A stretch of DNA of 64,000 nucleotides from Liquorilactobacillus sicerae (lineage in GTDB: Bacteria > Bacillota > Bacilli > Lactobacillales > Lactobacillaceae), in the NCBI RefSeq assembly GCF_029916425.1, contig NZ_JAHAVQ010000003.1, positions 62,001 to 126,000 on the forward strand, read 5' to 3'. The notes beneath the pieces were generated by a model. The model saw only the letters and a list, made by a program, of their open reading frames with translations, was not told the DNA's origin and did no database searches. Shown piece after piece: positions 57,838-64,000 of the stretch. Within the stretch, counting starts at the first letter, position 1. The number at the start of each line of letters is the position of its first letter. The translations under genes and the position numbers were made by a program.

Positions 57838-58571
57838 TAATCATCTTTCCTTTGGGTTAAGTTCTGATCCGTTGGTGACCATTTTTTCAAAGGTATCTTG
57901 GGTTTATTTTTTGATTGAGAAAAATCCTTTAGCTTTTTTTGTACTCCAAATTGACGCTGTTTGGTTTTCATTCGCTGAACATCAGCTGCTGTCCGAATGT
58001 TTTGTCGCTCCCAGCTTAATAAGACACGGTCAATGTATTTCAAACTGTAAGCTTGACTTAAAACCGCCTCACGCAAAGCCAACATCACTAAGTTGGGAGA
58101 ATAATGATCCTCACTAAACCACTGTTCAATCGTCTCTAATTCAATTGGCGACAGGGTGCGCCCAAATTCCTGCTCAATTGCTTGAAAAACTTGAGTTTGA
58201 TTGGCTTGGACCTCAGAAGCCGTCTGCTGTTGCAATTTTTGTCGCTCCAAAGCAAAAAGCTTCTCATAAAGCAAATCAAAGCGATAAGCGTCCCTTTTTT
58301 TACCTTGACTATCAGTAGTTGTTTTAATTTCCAACAGTTTCTTTTCAAACAGCCGATGCAGCAATTGGTAAATTTCAGTTGTTTGACACTGCATATTGGC
58401 CGCAATCTTTTCAATTGGCGGAAAATCATTACCAGCTTGAAGCTCGCTTTCAAGCTGCAAAAATAAAACAAACTCCTGTTCATTCATTCCAATTCGGCGA
58501 TAATTGTGTAATAACAAATTGGTAATCGTTGTATTTCCTGCCCTTAAAAACTGTTGAATGACCTTTTCCAT
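57837..58571 (-). CDS. dnaD: DNA replication initiation protein DnaD
   Basis: A 244-residue primosome protein with an N-terminal winged helix (about 1-100) and a DnaB_2/DnaD domain (about 125-200, FEQ-like block IEQEFGRTLSPIELETIEQW and the YIDRVLLSWERQNI helix). It helps load the helicase with DnaB and DnaI in Firmicutes. The start ATG at 58571 follows AAAGGTGG; the GTG nine bases earlier overlaps that site. A terminator-like hairpin separates it from asnS. Confidence 0.92.
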   Translation of the reverse strand: MEKVIQQFLRAGNTTITNLLLHNYRRIGMNEQEFVLFLQLESELQAGNDFPPIEKIAANMQCQTTEIYQLLHRLFEKKLLEIKTTTDSQGKKRDAYRFDLLYEKLFALERQKLQQQTASEVQANQTQVFQAIEQEFGRTLSPIELETIEQWFSEDHYSPNLVMLALREAVLSQAYSLKYIDRVLLSWERQNIRTAADVQRMKTKQRQFGVQKKLKDFSQSKNKPKIPLKKWSPTDQNLTQRKDD

Positions 58572-58598
58572 TTGGACCACCTTTCTCTTTAAAACTTC

Positions 58599-58640
58599 AA
58601 AAAAACGCCAAGGCCGAAAATTAGCACTTGTCGTTTTTTT
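58599..58640. terminator. Hairpin terminator between asnS and dnaD
   Basis: ACGCCAAGGCC pairs imperfectly with GCACTTGTCGT, flanked by an A-run (58599-58605) and a T-run (58634-58640). It would end asnS transcripts on the minus strand, so dnaD-nth may depend on readthrough or a further promoter. Confidence 0.6.
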
Positions 58641-58646
58641 TGAATA

Positions 58647-59948
58647 TTACGGATAAATTCGATTTAGCAATCTTGGGAATGGAATTGATTCCCGAATATG
58701 TTCCTGGCCAGTGATCCACGTAATAGCCCGCTCTAATCCTAAGCCAAAACCTGAATGTGGTACACTACCATAACGCCGCAAATCAAGATACCATTCATAA
58801 TCGGCTTGCTTTAAACCAGCTTTTTTAATTTGTTCAATTAAATAATTTGTATCTGTCGCCCTTTCAGAGCCACCAATGATCTCGCCATAGCCTTCTGGTG
58901 CCAACAAATCAGCACAAATCACTACATCATCACGAGTCGGATGTGGTTTCATATAAAATGGTTTAATTGCTTTGGGATAATTCAGCACAAAAACTGGTAG
59001 CTTAAAATGCTCAGCCAGATAAGTTTCCTCAGGTGAACCAAAGTCAACGCCCCATTTTAATCCTGAAAATTGCCCAGAAGCTTGCAACATTTGAATTGCT
59101 TCATCATAGGAGATCCTTGGATAAGGCAACTTAGTATAACGTTCCAACACTTGAGGATCACGATCCAATAATTTCAATTCATACTGACAATTATCGAGAA
59201 CACCTTGGACTAAAAATGCAACATATTTTTCTTGAACCTCCAGACTTTCTTCCTGATGCATGAAGGCCATTTCCGGTTCAATCATCCAAAATTCAATCAA
59301 ATGCCGCCGAGTTTTCGACTTTTCGGCCCTGAAGGTTGGTCCAAAAGAAAAGACTTTGTTAAAAGCCATTGCTCCAGCTTCTTCGTACAATTGTCCCGAC
59401 TGTGATAAGTAAGCATCTCGATCAAAATACTTAGTGTGAAATAGTTCAGTCGTGCCTTCCGGTGCTGATCCAGTCAAAATTGGTGCATCAATTTTGATAA
59501 AGCCTTCACGATTGAAGAATTCATAAGTTGCTCGGATCATTTCATTGCGGATCTTCATAATTGCAAACTGTTTTTTTGAACGCAACCAAAGATGACGATG
59601 ATCCATTAAGAAATCAACCCCGTGTTCTTTAGGCGTTATTGGGTAGTCTTCGCTTTCACCGACTTTTTCTAGGTTAGAAATTTCAATTTCATAACCAAAA
59701 TGCGAACGTGAATCCTCATGGATTGTTCCGGTAACATAGAAGCTTTCCTCTAAACGTAATTCTTTAGCCTCGTGGAACATTTCTTCGCCAACTTCACTTT
59801 TGACGATCACTCCTTGAAAATACGCTGTTCCATCTCGTAATTGTAAAAATGCAATCTTACCGCTTGATCTTTTATTGGTCAACCAAACTCCAATTCTAAC
59901 TTGCTGATCAACGTACTTTTTTGCCTCAATAATATTGATCGTTTTCAC
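58647..59948 (-). CDS. asnS: Asparaginyl-tRNA synthetase
   Basis: A 433-residue class IIb synthetase with an N-terminal OB-fold anticodon domain ([20 protein letters not shown]) and catalytic motifs 2 ([19 protein letters not shown]) and 3 ([13 protein letters not shown]). The start is GTG at 59948, 6 nt after AGGAGG. It follows aspB, and the aspB-asnS-dnaD-nth order is conserved in Firmicutes. Confidence 0.96.
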   Translation of the reverse strand: MKTINIIEAKKYVDQQVRIGVWLTNKRSSGKIAFLQLRDGTAYFQGVIVKSEVGEEMFHEAKELRLEESFYVTGTIHEDSRSHFGYEIEISNLEKVGESEDYPITPKEHGVDFLMDHRHLWLRSKKQFAIMKIRNEMIRATYEFFNREGFIKIDAPILTGSAPEGTTELFHTKYFDRDAYLSQSGQLYEEAGAMAFNKVFSFGPTFRAEKSKTRRHLIEFWMIEPEMAFMHQEESLEVQEKYVAFLVQGVLDNCQYELKLLDRDPQVLERYTKLPYPRISYDEAIQMLQASGQFSGLKWGVDFGSPEETYLAEHFKLPVFVLNYPKAIKPFYMKPHPTRDDVVICADLLAPEGYGEIIGGSERATDTNYLIEQIKKAGLKQADYEWYLDLRRYGSVPHSGFGLGLERAITWITGQEHIRESIPFPRLLNRIYP

Positions 59949-59966
59949 CAAAAATCCTCCTACCAA

Positions 59967-61151
59967 TTATGCTTGATGTTTATTCATAAATTCTTTCAGG
60001 CGTCGCATTGCCTCTTGTAGGCTGTCAAGATCAGTTGCATAGCTCAAGCGAATATGATCTGGCATGCCAAAAGCTGCTCCGGCAACTAATGCTACATGAG
60101 CTTCAGCTAAAACTGCTGCAGTAAACTCCTCAGTGGTGTTAAAGCCTGTCATTTTAACAGCCTTAGCAACCTTAGGAAATAAGTAAAAAGCTCCCTGCGG
60201 TTTTTGCGGCAATTCAAAACCTGGCAAGGCAATTAATTCTGGATAAACCGTGTTCAAGCGTTTCTCAAATGCCTGGCACATACTTTCAACTACCGTTTGA
60301 TCGCCGGTTAAGGCAGCTAAAGCAGCATATTGACTGACAGCTGCAATGTTGCTTGTAGCGTGACTTAAAACTACACTCAACTTAGCAATCACAGCTGGAG
60401 AAGCAACTGTATAACCGACACGCCAACCAGTCATCGCATACGCCTTCGACAATCCACTGACCAAAATCGTCTGCTGACGAATCTTTTCGCCAAGTTCGAT
60501 CAGTGAAGTAAAGGAATGGCCATTGTAGATTAATTTGCCATACATATCATCTGCGATCAGCAAAATATCATGTTCAACTGCCCAATTTCCAATCGCTTCG
60601 AGCAAGGATTTTGAATACACTAAACCAGATGGATTCTGCGGTGAATTAATAATCACTGCTTTGGTTTTAACGGTCCGCTGAGCCTCAAGTTGAGCAACTG
60701 AGACAAAGCCATCAGCTGCTGGCTGAACAAAAACTGGTTTTCCGCCAGCTAATTTAACTTGCTCTCCATAACTGACCCAGTATGGTAATGGAATTAAGAC
60801 TTGATCACCCGGGTCAAGTAAAATTTGCCCTAAAGCGTACAAAGAAAACTTTCCACCTACCGTCACTGCAACTTGATCCGGTCGATAATCAACTTTGAAG
60901 TCTTGTTTCAACCGCTGGCAAATTGCCTGTCTTAAAGGCAGTATTCCAACAGCCGCAGTATAAAAATCAGATTTCCCCGATTTGATTGCTTGAATAGCGG
61001 CTGCTTTAATATGAGTCGGTGTATTAAAATCCGGTTCTCCAACTCCTAGATTGATCACATCAACTCCGCTGGCTGCTAGTGCCTTAGCTTGATTGGATAG
61101 GGCTAAGGTAGCAGACGGACTAACTTGCAAGACTCTTTTAGCAAACTTCAT
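59967..61151 (-). CDS. aspB: Aspartate aminotransferase (class I)
   Basis: A 394-residue fold-type I aminotransferase. It has INLGVGEPDFNTPTHIKAAA, SPQNPSG, the PLP lysine in SGLSKAYAMTGWRVGY and the C-terminal Arg in HIRLSYA. It interconverts aspartate and oxaloacetate with glutamate. The start at MKFAKRVLQ (61151) has AAAGGAG upstream. It resembles the 14882-16078 product but is a distinct paralogue. Confidence 0.92.
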   Translation of the reverse strand: MKFAKRVLQVSPSATLALSNQAKALAASGVDVINLGVGEPDFNTPTHIKAAAIQAIKSGKSDFYTAAVGILPLRQAICQRLKQDFKVDYRPDQVAVTVGGKFSLYALGQILLDPGDQVLIPLPYWVSYGEQVKLAGGKPVFVQPAADGFVSVAQLEAQRTVKTKAVIINSPQNPSGLVYSKSLLEAIGNWAVEHDILLIADDMYGKLIYNGHSFTSLIELGEKIRQQTILVSGLSKAYAMTGWRVGYTVASPAVIAKLSVVLSHATSNIAAVSQYAALAALTGDQTVVESMCQAFEKRLNTVYPELIALPGFELPQKPQGAFYLFPKVAKAVKMTGFNTTEEFTAAVLAEAHVALVAGAAFGMPDHIRLSYATDLDSLQEAMRRLKEFMNKHQA

Positions 61152-61170
61152 GGTTAGTTTCTCCTTTAAA

Positions 61171-61668
61171 TTATAGGTTTTGAATTGTTTTGACAAGATC
61201 ACCGTTTTTAAACTTCAAGAGCGTATAGCTCAAACGACCTTGATGATTTAAATAGGTCACCTCCCAAACTGGTGTTTTCCCCCATTTGCCAAGTGCTGTC
61301 TTCATAATTTTTTTGGGCCGCTGATCTTGCTTGACAATTTTTTCAGCCTGTTGTTGACTGATACCACTGGCTTGCTGATAAATATTGATATGGGCACTCT
61401 TTTGCGCAATCATTACGTAAACAGCTTGATTTTGCTGATTAGTGCCAGCTACCGTAAAATAAGTCTGTTTACGGTTAAACAAATAAAAATTAGCTGTTTT
61501 CTTCAGTTTCCCATAACGTTTGGCTAATTTAACAGCATTTTGCTGCGCATCATGATACGGAGCAGCTGCTTGCCAATAAATAATTGCCGAGCCAAAAATG
61601 ATCAAAGCTAAAATTGCCAATAAAATGGTTCTTACCAGCGAATTTCTATGTTGGTCAACTCTTTTCAT
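61171..61668 (-). CDS. YpmB-like protein (DUF5590)
   Basis: A 165-residue protein with one N-terminal TM (about 13-32) and an extracytoplasmic PepSY-like domain (ISQQQAEKIVKQDQ, GKWGKTPVWEVTYLN). It matches the conserved YpmB/DUF5590 position between dinG and aspB in Firmicutes. Function is unknown. It is first in its transcript, with the promoter just upstream. Confidence 0.8.
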   Translation of the reverse strand: MKRVDQHRNSLVRTILLAILALIIFGSAIIYWQAAAPYHDAQQNAVKLAKRYGKLKKTANFYLFNRKQTYFTVAGTNQQNQAVYVMIAQKSAHINIYQQASGISQQQAEKIVKQDQRPKKIMKTALGKWGKTPVWEVTYLNHQGRLSYTLLKFKNGDLVKTIQNL

Positions 61669-61713
61669 TAAAGCCTCTTCTTTCTTTTAGGACATTCTTT
61701 GATTACCCGCTCA

Positions 61714-61742
61714 ATTATAGCAATAATCAGCTGCGTTTTGAA
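61714..61742 (-). promoter_or_regulatory. Promoter of ypmB-like / aspB / asnS
   Basis: Minus-strand TTCAAA (61737-61742), 17 nt, TATAAT (61714-61719), with an upstream TG making an extended -10. Confidence 0.6.
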
Positions 61743-61753
61743 CCCGAGCAGCT

Positions 61754-64000
61754 TCAATTTTGCCAAAACTTTGTTAATTCGTTTAACATTTCTTTACCTG
61801 TTACCGTCTTGAGTGGCATTTTAGTCGGTAAAGCCGCTTGCAGCCATCGACCGTACTTGCGCGTGATGATCCGACTATCAAGCACGATCAGTGACCCGCG
61901 ATCGTCAGCCGTTCGAATCAAACGGCCTGCTCCTTGCTGCAGGCGCTGCATTGCTTCTGGCAAAGATAATTCCCAGAAAGTGGACTTTTTAGCCTGACGC
62001 AACTGTTTGAACCTTAGCTGATTAATAACTGTATCTGGTGAAGAAAATGGCAATTGGGCAATGATCAGCTGCTCTAGCCGATTTTGCGGCAAATCGATTC
62101 CTTCCCAAAAAGTCCCCGTTCCCAGCAAAATCATCCCCGAGCCAAGCATAAAGTTTTTGATAATCTTTTCATTACTGCCAGTGATCCCTTGAGCTAAAAC
62201 TTTGCGGGTCGCGGTCAGCGAAACATCTTGCAGTCGTTGATAAACTTGTTCCAACATATTTTGTGAATTAAAAAGGATCATCGTTTGTTTTCCAGGGGTC
62301 ACTTGCAAAATCTTAATTATCACTTGACTAACATAAGCCGCATAAGTCGACTGTTGACGAGAAATATCTGGAGCATCACTAACCATCAAACCAATGGCCT
62401 GATGCTGATAATCAAACATGCCTGGCAATTTAACAAATGGCGTTTTACTTGGCAGATCAAGCTGTTGACAGATAAACTGCTGCTGTTTGCCAGGTAGTGA
62501 AAGCGTCGCCCCAACAAATAACAACTGGCTAAACCACTGATAAACTTTGGTTTGTAAAAAGCCTTGCATTTGAAAAGCACCAAAAATCACGTGCAAATGA
62601 GCCGACTCGTGGGATAGCGGCAATTTCAGCCAAATAAACTCTGCTTGATCAAAATTCTCAATTTGCTGCAAATCAAAATTATTCCAAGCAGCCAATTGAT
62701 CCAACAACTGTTTAAGCCAATCAAGAAATTCAATTAAAAAATTTTGGGCCGTTTTATCCAACCGCCGAGCTGCTTGAAATCGCGTCGTTAAATCTTCAAA
62801 CTGAAAATAAAGGCTAGTCAACTGTTCAACAGCCGTTGCAACTGTTTTGAATTCACCAACATTTTCTTTAATAAAACCATAAGCTTGCTGCAAGGGTAGC
62901 AGTTTTTCAAAAATTTTGGTCCCTTTTTCAATAATAACAAAACGTTCAATGATTTTTTCTCTAATTGCCCAGGTTCGATGATCTATTACTCGTAAGACTC
63001 GAATCATTTCATGAGCTAAAGCCGGGGACAAAATATTTTGGCTGATCAGATCTTTAAACGAAAATGCTGGCTGGGACTGGGCCATTACTAATAATGTATC
63101 ACTGCAAATCTTGACTTGATCAAAATCAATTTTCTGCCGACTAGCCATTAAAGCGTTCGGTGCTAAATGTTGAGCTTCATCAATTACCAAAATCCGTTCT
63201 TGACCAATTTGCTGCGCATGCTGCAATAAATAAGCATGATTGGTAATCAACAGATCAGCTTCAGCTAGATGCTGCCGCTGTCGTCTGAGAAAATCATATT
63301 CATAAAATGGATTAGCAGGATTCAAGCTTTCTAAACCGGTATGCCGAATTTGATCAAATAATGGATCTTGATATTTAGTCAAATGCAATTCATCAAGATC
63401 ACCAGTTTTACTTGTCAATAGCCAGACTAAGATCCGCAATTGCAACAAACGCGATTGTCCGCTTTGCAATTGCTTTAATGAAGCAGCAAATTTGGCTAAA
63501 CTCAAATAATGCCAGCTGCCCTTTAAAACAATTGCTGAAAAGTCAAACGGCAACAACTGCTGCAAAAGCGGTAAAACTCGATCGGCAATCTGAGTTTGTA
63601 AGGCGGTAGTCGCTGTACTGACGACACAACCGTTACTCTTGCTAGCTGCTAGTTGATACATGACTGGTACTAAATAGCCCAATGTCTTGCCTAAACCGGT
63701 TGGCGCCTCGATCAGTAAAGCTGCTTGGCTTTGATTTAACGCTCGATGAATTATATCCATCATTTCAGCTTGTGGCTGCCGCCATTCGATCAATCCAGTA
63801 AATAGTTGCTGTTTTTCAGTAGAACTTTGTGGATAATCCGCTGATCGTAATGAAACGCTTTGATAAGTATCGCGTCTGATCAACAGGTCATTAACTTTGA
63901 CTAAATAAGCTGGCAGTTGCTGCGATTGATGCCTTTTTTGCTGGTAAGCAGCCACAAATAGTTTACCAGTCTGACGCAAAAAAGAAGTCTGAAATTCTGC
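61754..64000 (-). CDS. dinG: DinG-type helicase/exonuclease (partial, N-terminus off window)
   Basis: At least 748 residues of an XPD/DinG superfamily 2 helicase. Walker A is in EAPTGLGKTLGYLVP, the DEAH-type box reads VIDEAQHL, and late motifs include GTGTFWEGIDLPQNRL and QGAGRLIRTADDRGS. The frame is open to base 64000, so the start lies further right. Firmicutes members carry an N-terminal DnaQ-type 3'-5' exonuclease that would be in the missing part. No Fe-S cysteine cluster is visible, in keeping with the Gram-positive type. Substrate is probably single-stranded or damaged DNA. Confidence 0.93.
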   Translation of the reverse strand, partial: AEFQTSFLRQTGKLFVAAYQQKRHQSQQLPAYLVKVNDLLIRRDTYQSVSLRSADYPQSSTEKQQLFTGLIEWRQPQAEMMDIIHRALNQSQAALLIEAPTGLGKTLGYLVPVMYQLAASKSNGCVVSTATTALQTQIADRVLPLLQQLLPFDFSAIVLKGSWHYLSLAKFAASLKQLQSGQSRLLQLRILVWLLTSKTGDLDELHLTKYQDPLFDQIRHTGLESLNPANPFYEYDFLRRQRQHLAEADLLITNHAYLLQHAQQIGQERILVIDEAQHLAPNALMASRQKIDFDQVKICSDTLLVMAQSQPAFSFKDLISQNILSPALAHEMIRVLRVIDHRTWAIREKIIERFVIIEKGTKIFEKLLPLQQAYGFIKENVGEFKTVATAVEQLTSLYFQFEDLTTRFQAARRLDKTAQNFLIEFLDWLKQLLDQLAAWNNFDLQQIENFDQAEFIWLKLPLSHESAHLHVIFGAFQMQGFLQTKVYQWFSQLLFVGATLSLPGKQQQFICQQLDLPSKTPFVKLPGMFDYQHQAIGLMVSDAPDISRQQSTYAAYVSQVIIKILQVTPGKQTMILFNSQNMLEQVYQRLQDVSLTATRKVLAQGITGSNEKIIKNFMLGSGMILLGTGTFWEGIDLPQNRLEQLIIAQLPFSSPDTVINQLRFKQLRQAKKSTFWELSLPEAMQRLQQGAGRLIRTADDRGSLIVLDSRIITRKYGRWLQAALPTKMPLKTVTGKEMLNELTKFWQN

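Overview
The window looks like a chromosomal segment of a low-GC Firmicute of the family Lactobacillaceae; the genus cannot be fixed from sequence reading alone. The evidence is a complete PyrR-controlled pyrimidine operon, the conserved block dinG / ypmB-like / aspB / asnS / dnaD / nth converging on recU-pbp1A, a type B RNase P RNA next to gpsB and ypsA, an EbsA-type protein, and strong AGGAGG ribosome binding sites with several TTG and GTG starts. Nearly all genes lie on the minus strand; the exceptions are one amino acid permease (11782-13233), recU-pbp1A (54153-57087) and a thioredoxin relic (about 35626-35931).

Layout. 1-3.2 kb: an AT-rich operon with a two-subunit aconitase X (large 1951-3186, small 1542-1967), a D-2-hydroxyacid dehydrogenase and a truncated SsuA/NMT1-type substrate-binding protein. 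It looks like an uncharacterised uptake and dehydration pathway and is the most novel item here. 3.5-9.1 kb: a seven-gene exporter operon laid out like Bacillus ytrABCDEF (GntR, ATPase, two membrane proteins, MacB-like ATPase and permease) with an added MacA-like adaptor. 9.2-11.6 kb: hydrolase, DUF1648-type membrane protein and a second GntR regulator with a clear dyad operator. 11.8-25.1 kb: mixed genes (permease, rhomboid, murI, aminotransferase, bioY, ASCH protein, DeoR and LysR regulators, ppaC, esterase, a P-type ATPase resembling the Na,K-ATPase subclass, and a tyrosine phosphatase).

25.3-35.2 kb: an AT-rich arginine deiminase island, transcribed arcA-arcB2-arcD2-arcB1-arcC-arcD1-argR-ndk-like-permease. 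The two arcB genes encode identical proteins and sit in direct repeats of about 1.09 kb; a 3' remnant of arcA precedes arcB1. The arcA promoter carries an exact match to the cre consensus. 35.2-36.0 kb holds no intact gene but contains a degraded thioredoxin gene. 36.0-47.7 kb: pyrR-pyrP-pyrB-pyrC-carA-carB-pyrK-pyrD-pyrF-pyrE with two PyrR-type attenuators (before pyrR and before pyrP), tightly overlapped by ATGA junctions, giving the whole route from bicarbonate/glutamine to UMP. 47.6-52.6 kb: rluD, lspA, fhs, ebsA, an rRNA methyltransferase. 52.6-64 kb: rnpB, gpsB, ypsA, recU, pbp1A (with a long Ser-rich tail), nth, dnaD, asnS, aspB, a YpmB-like protein, and dinG, which runs off the right edge.

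The arginine deiminase and pyrimidine clusters both centre on carbamoyl phosphate and lie next to each other on the same strand, separated by the thioredoxin relic and a strong bidirectional terminator. Function statements rest on reading motifs and gene order; no database search was run.
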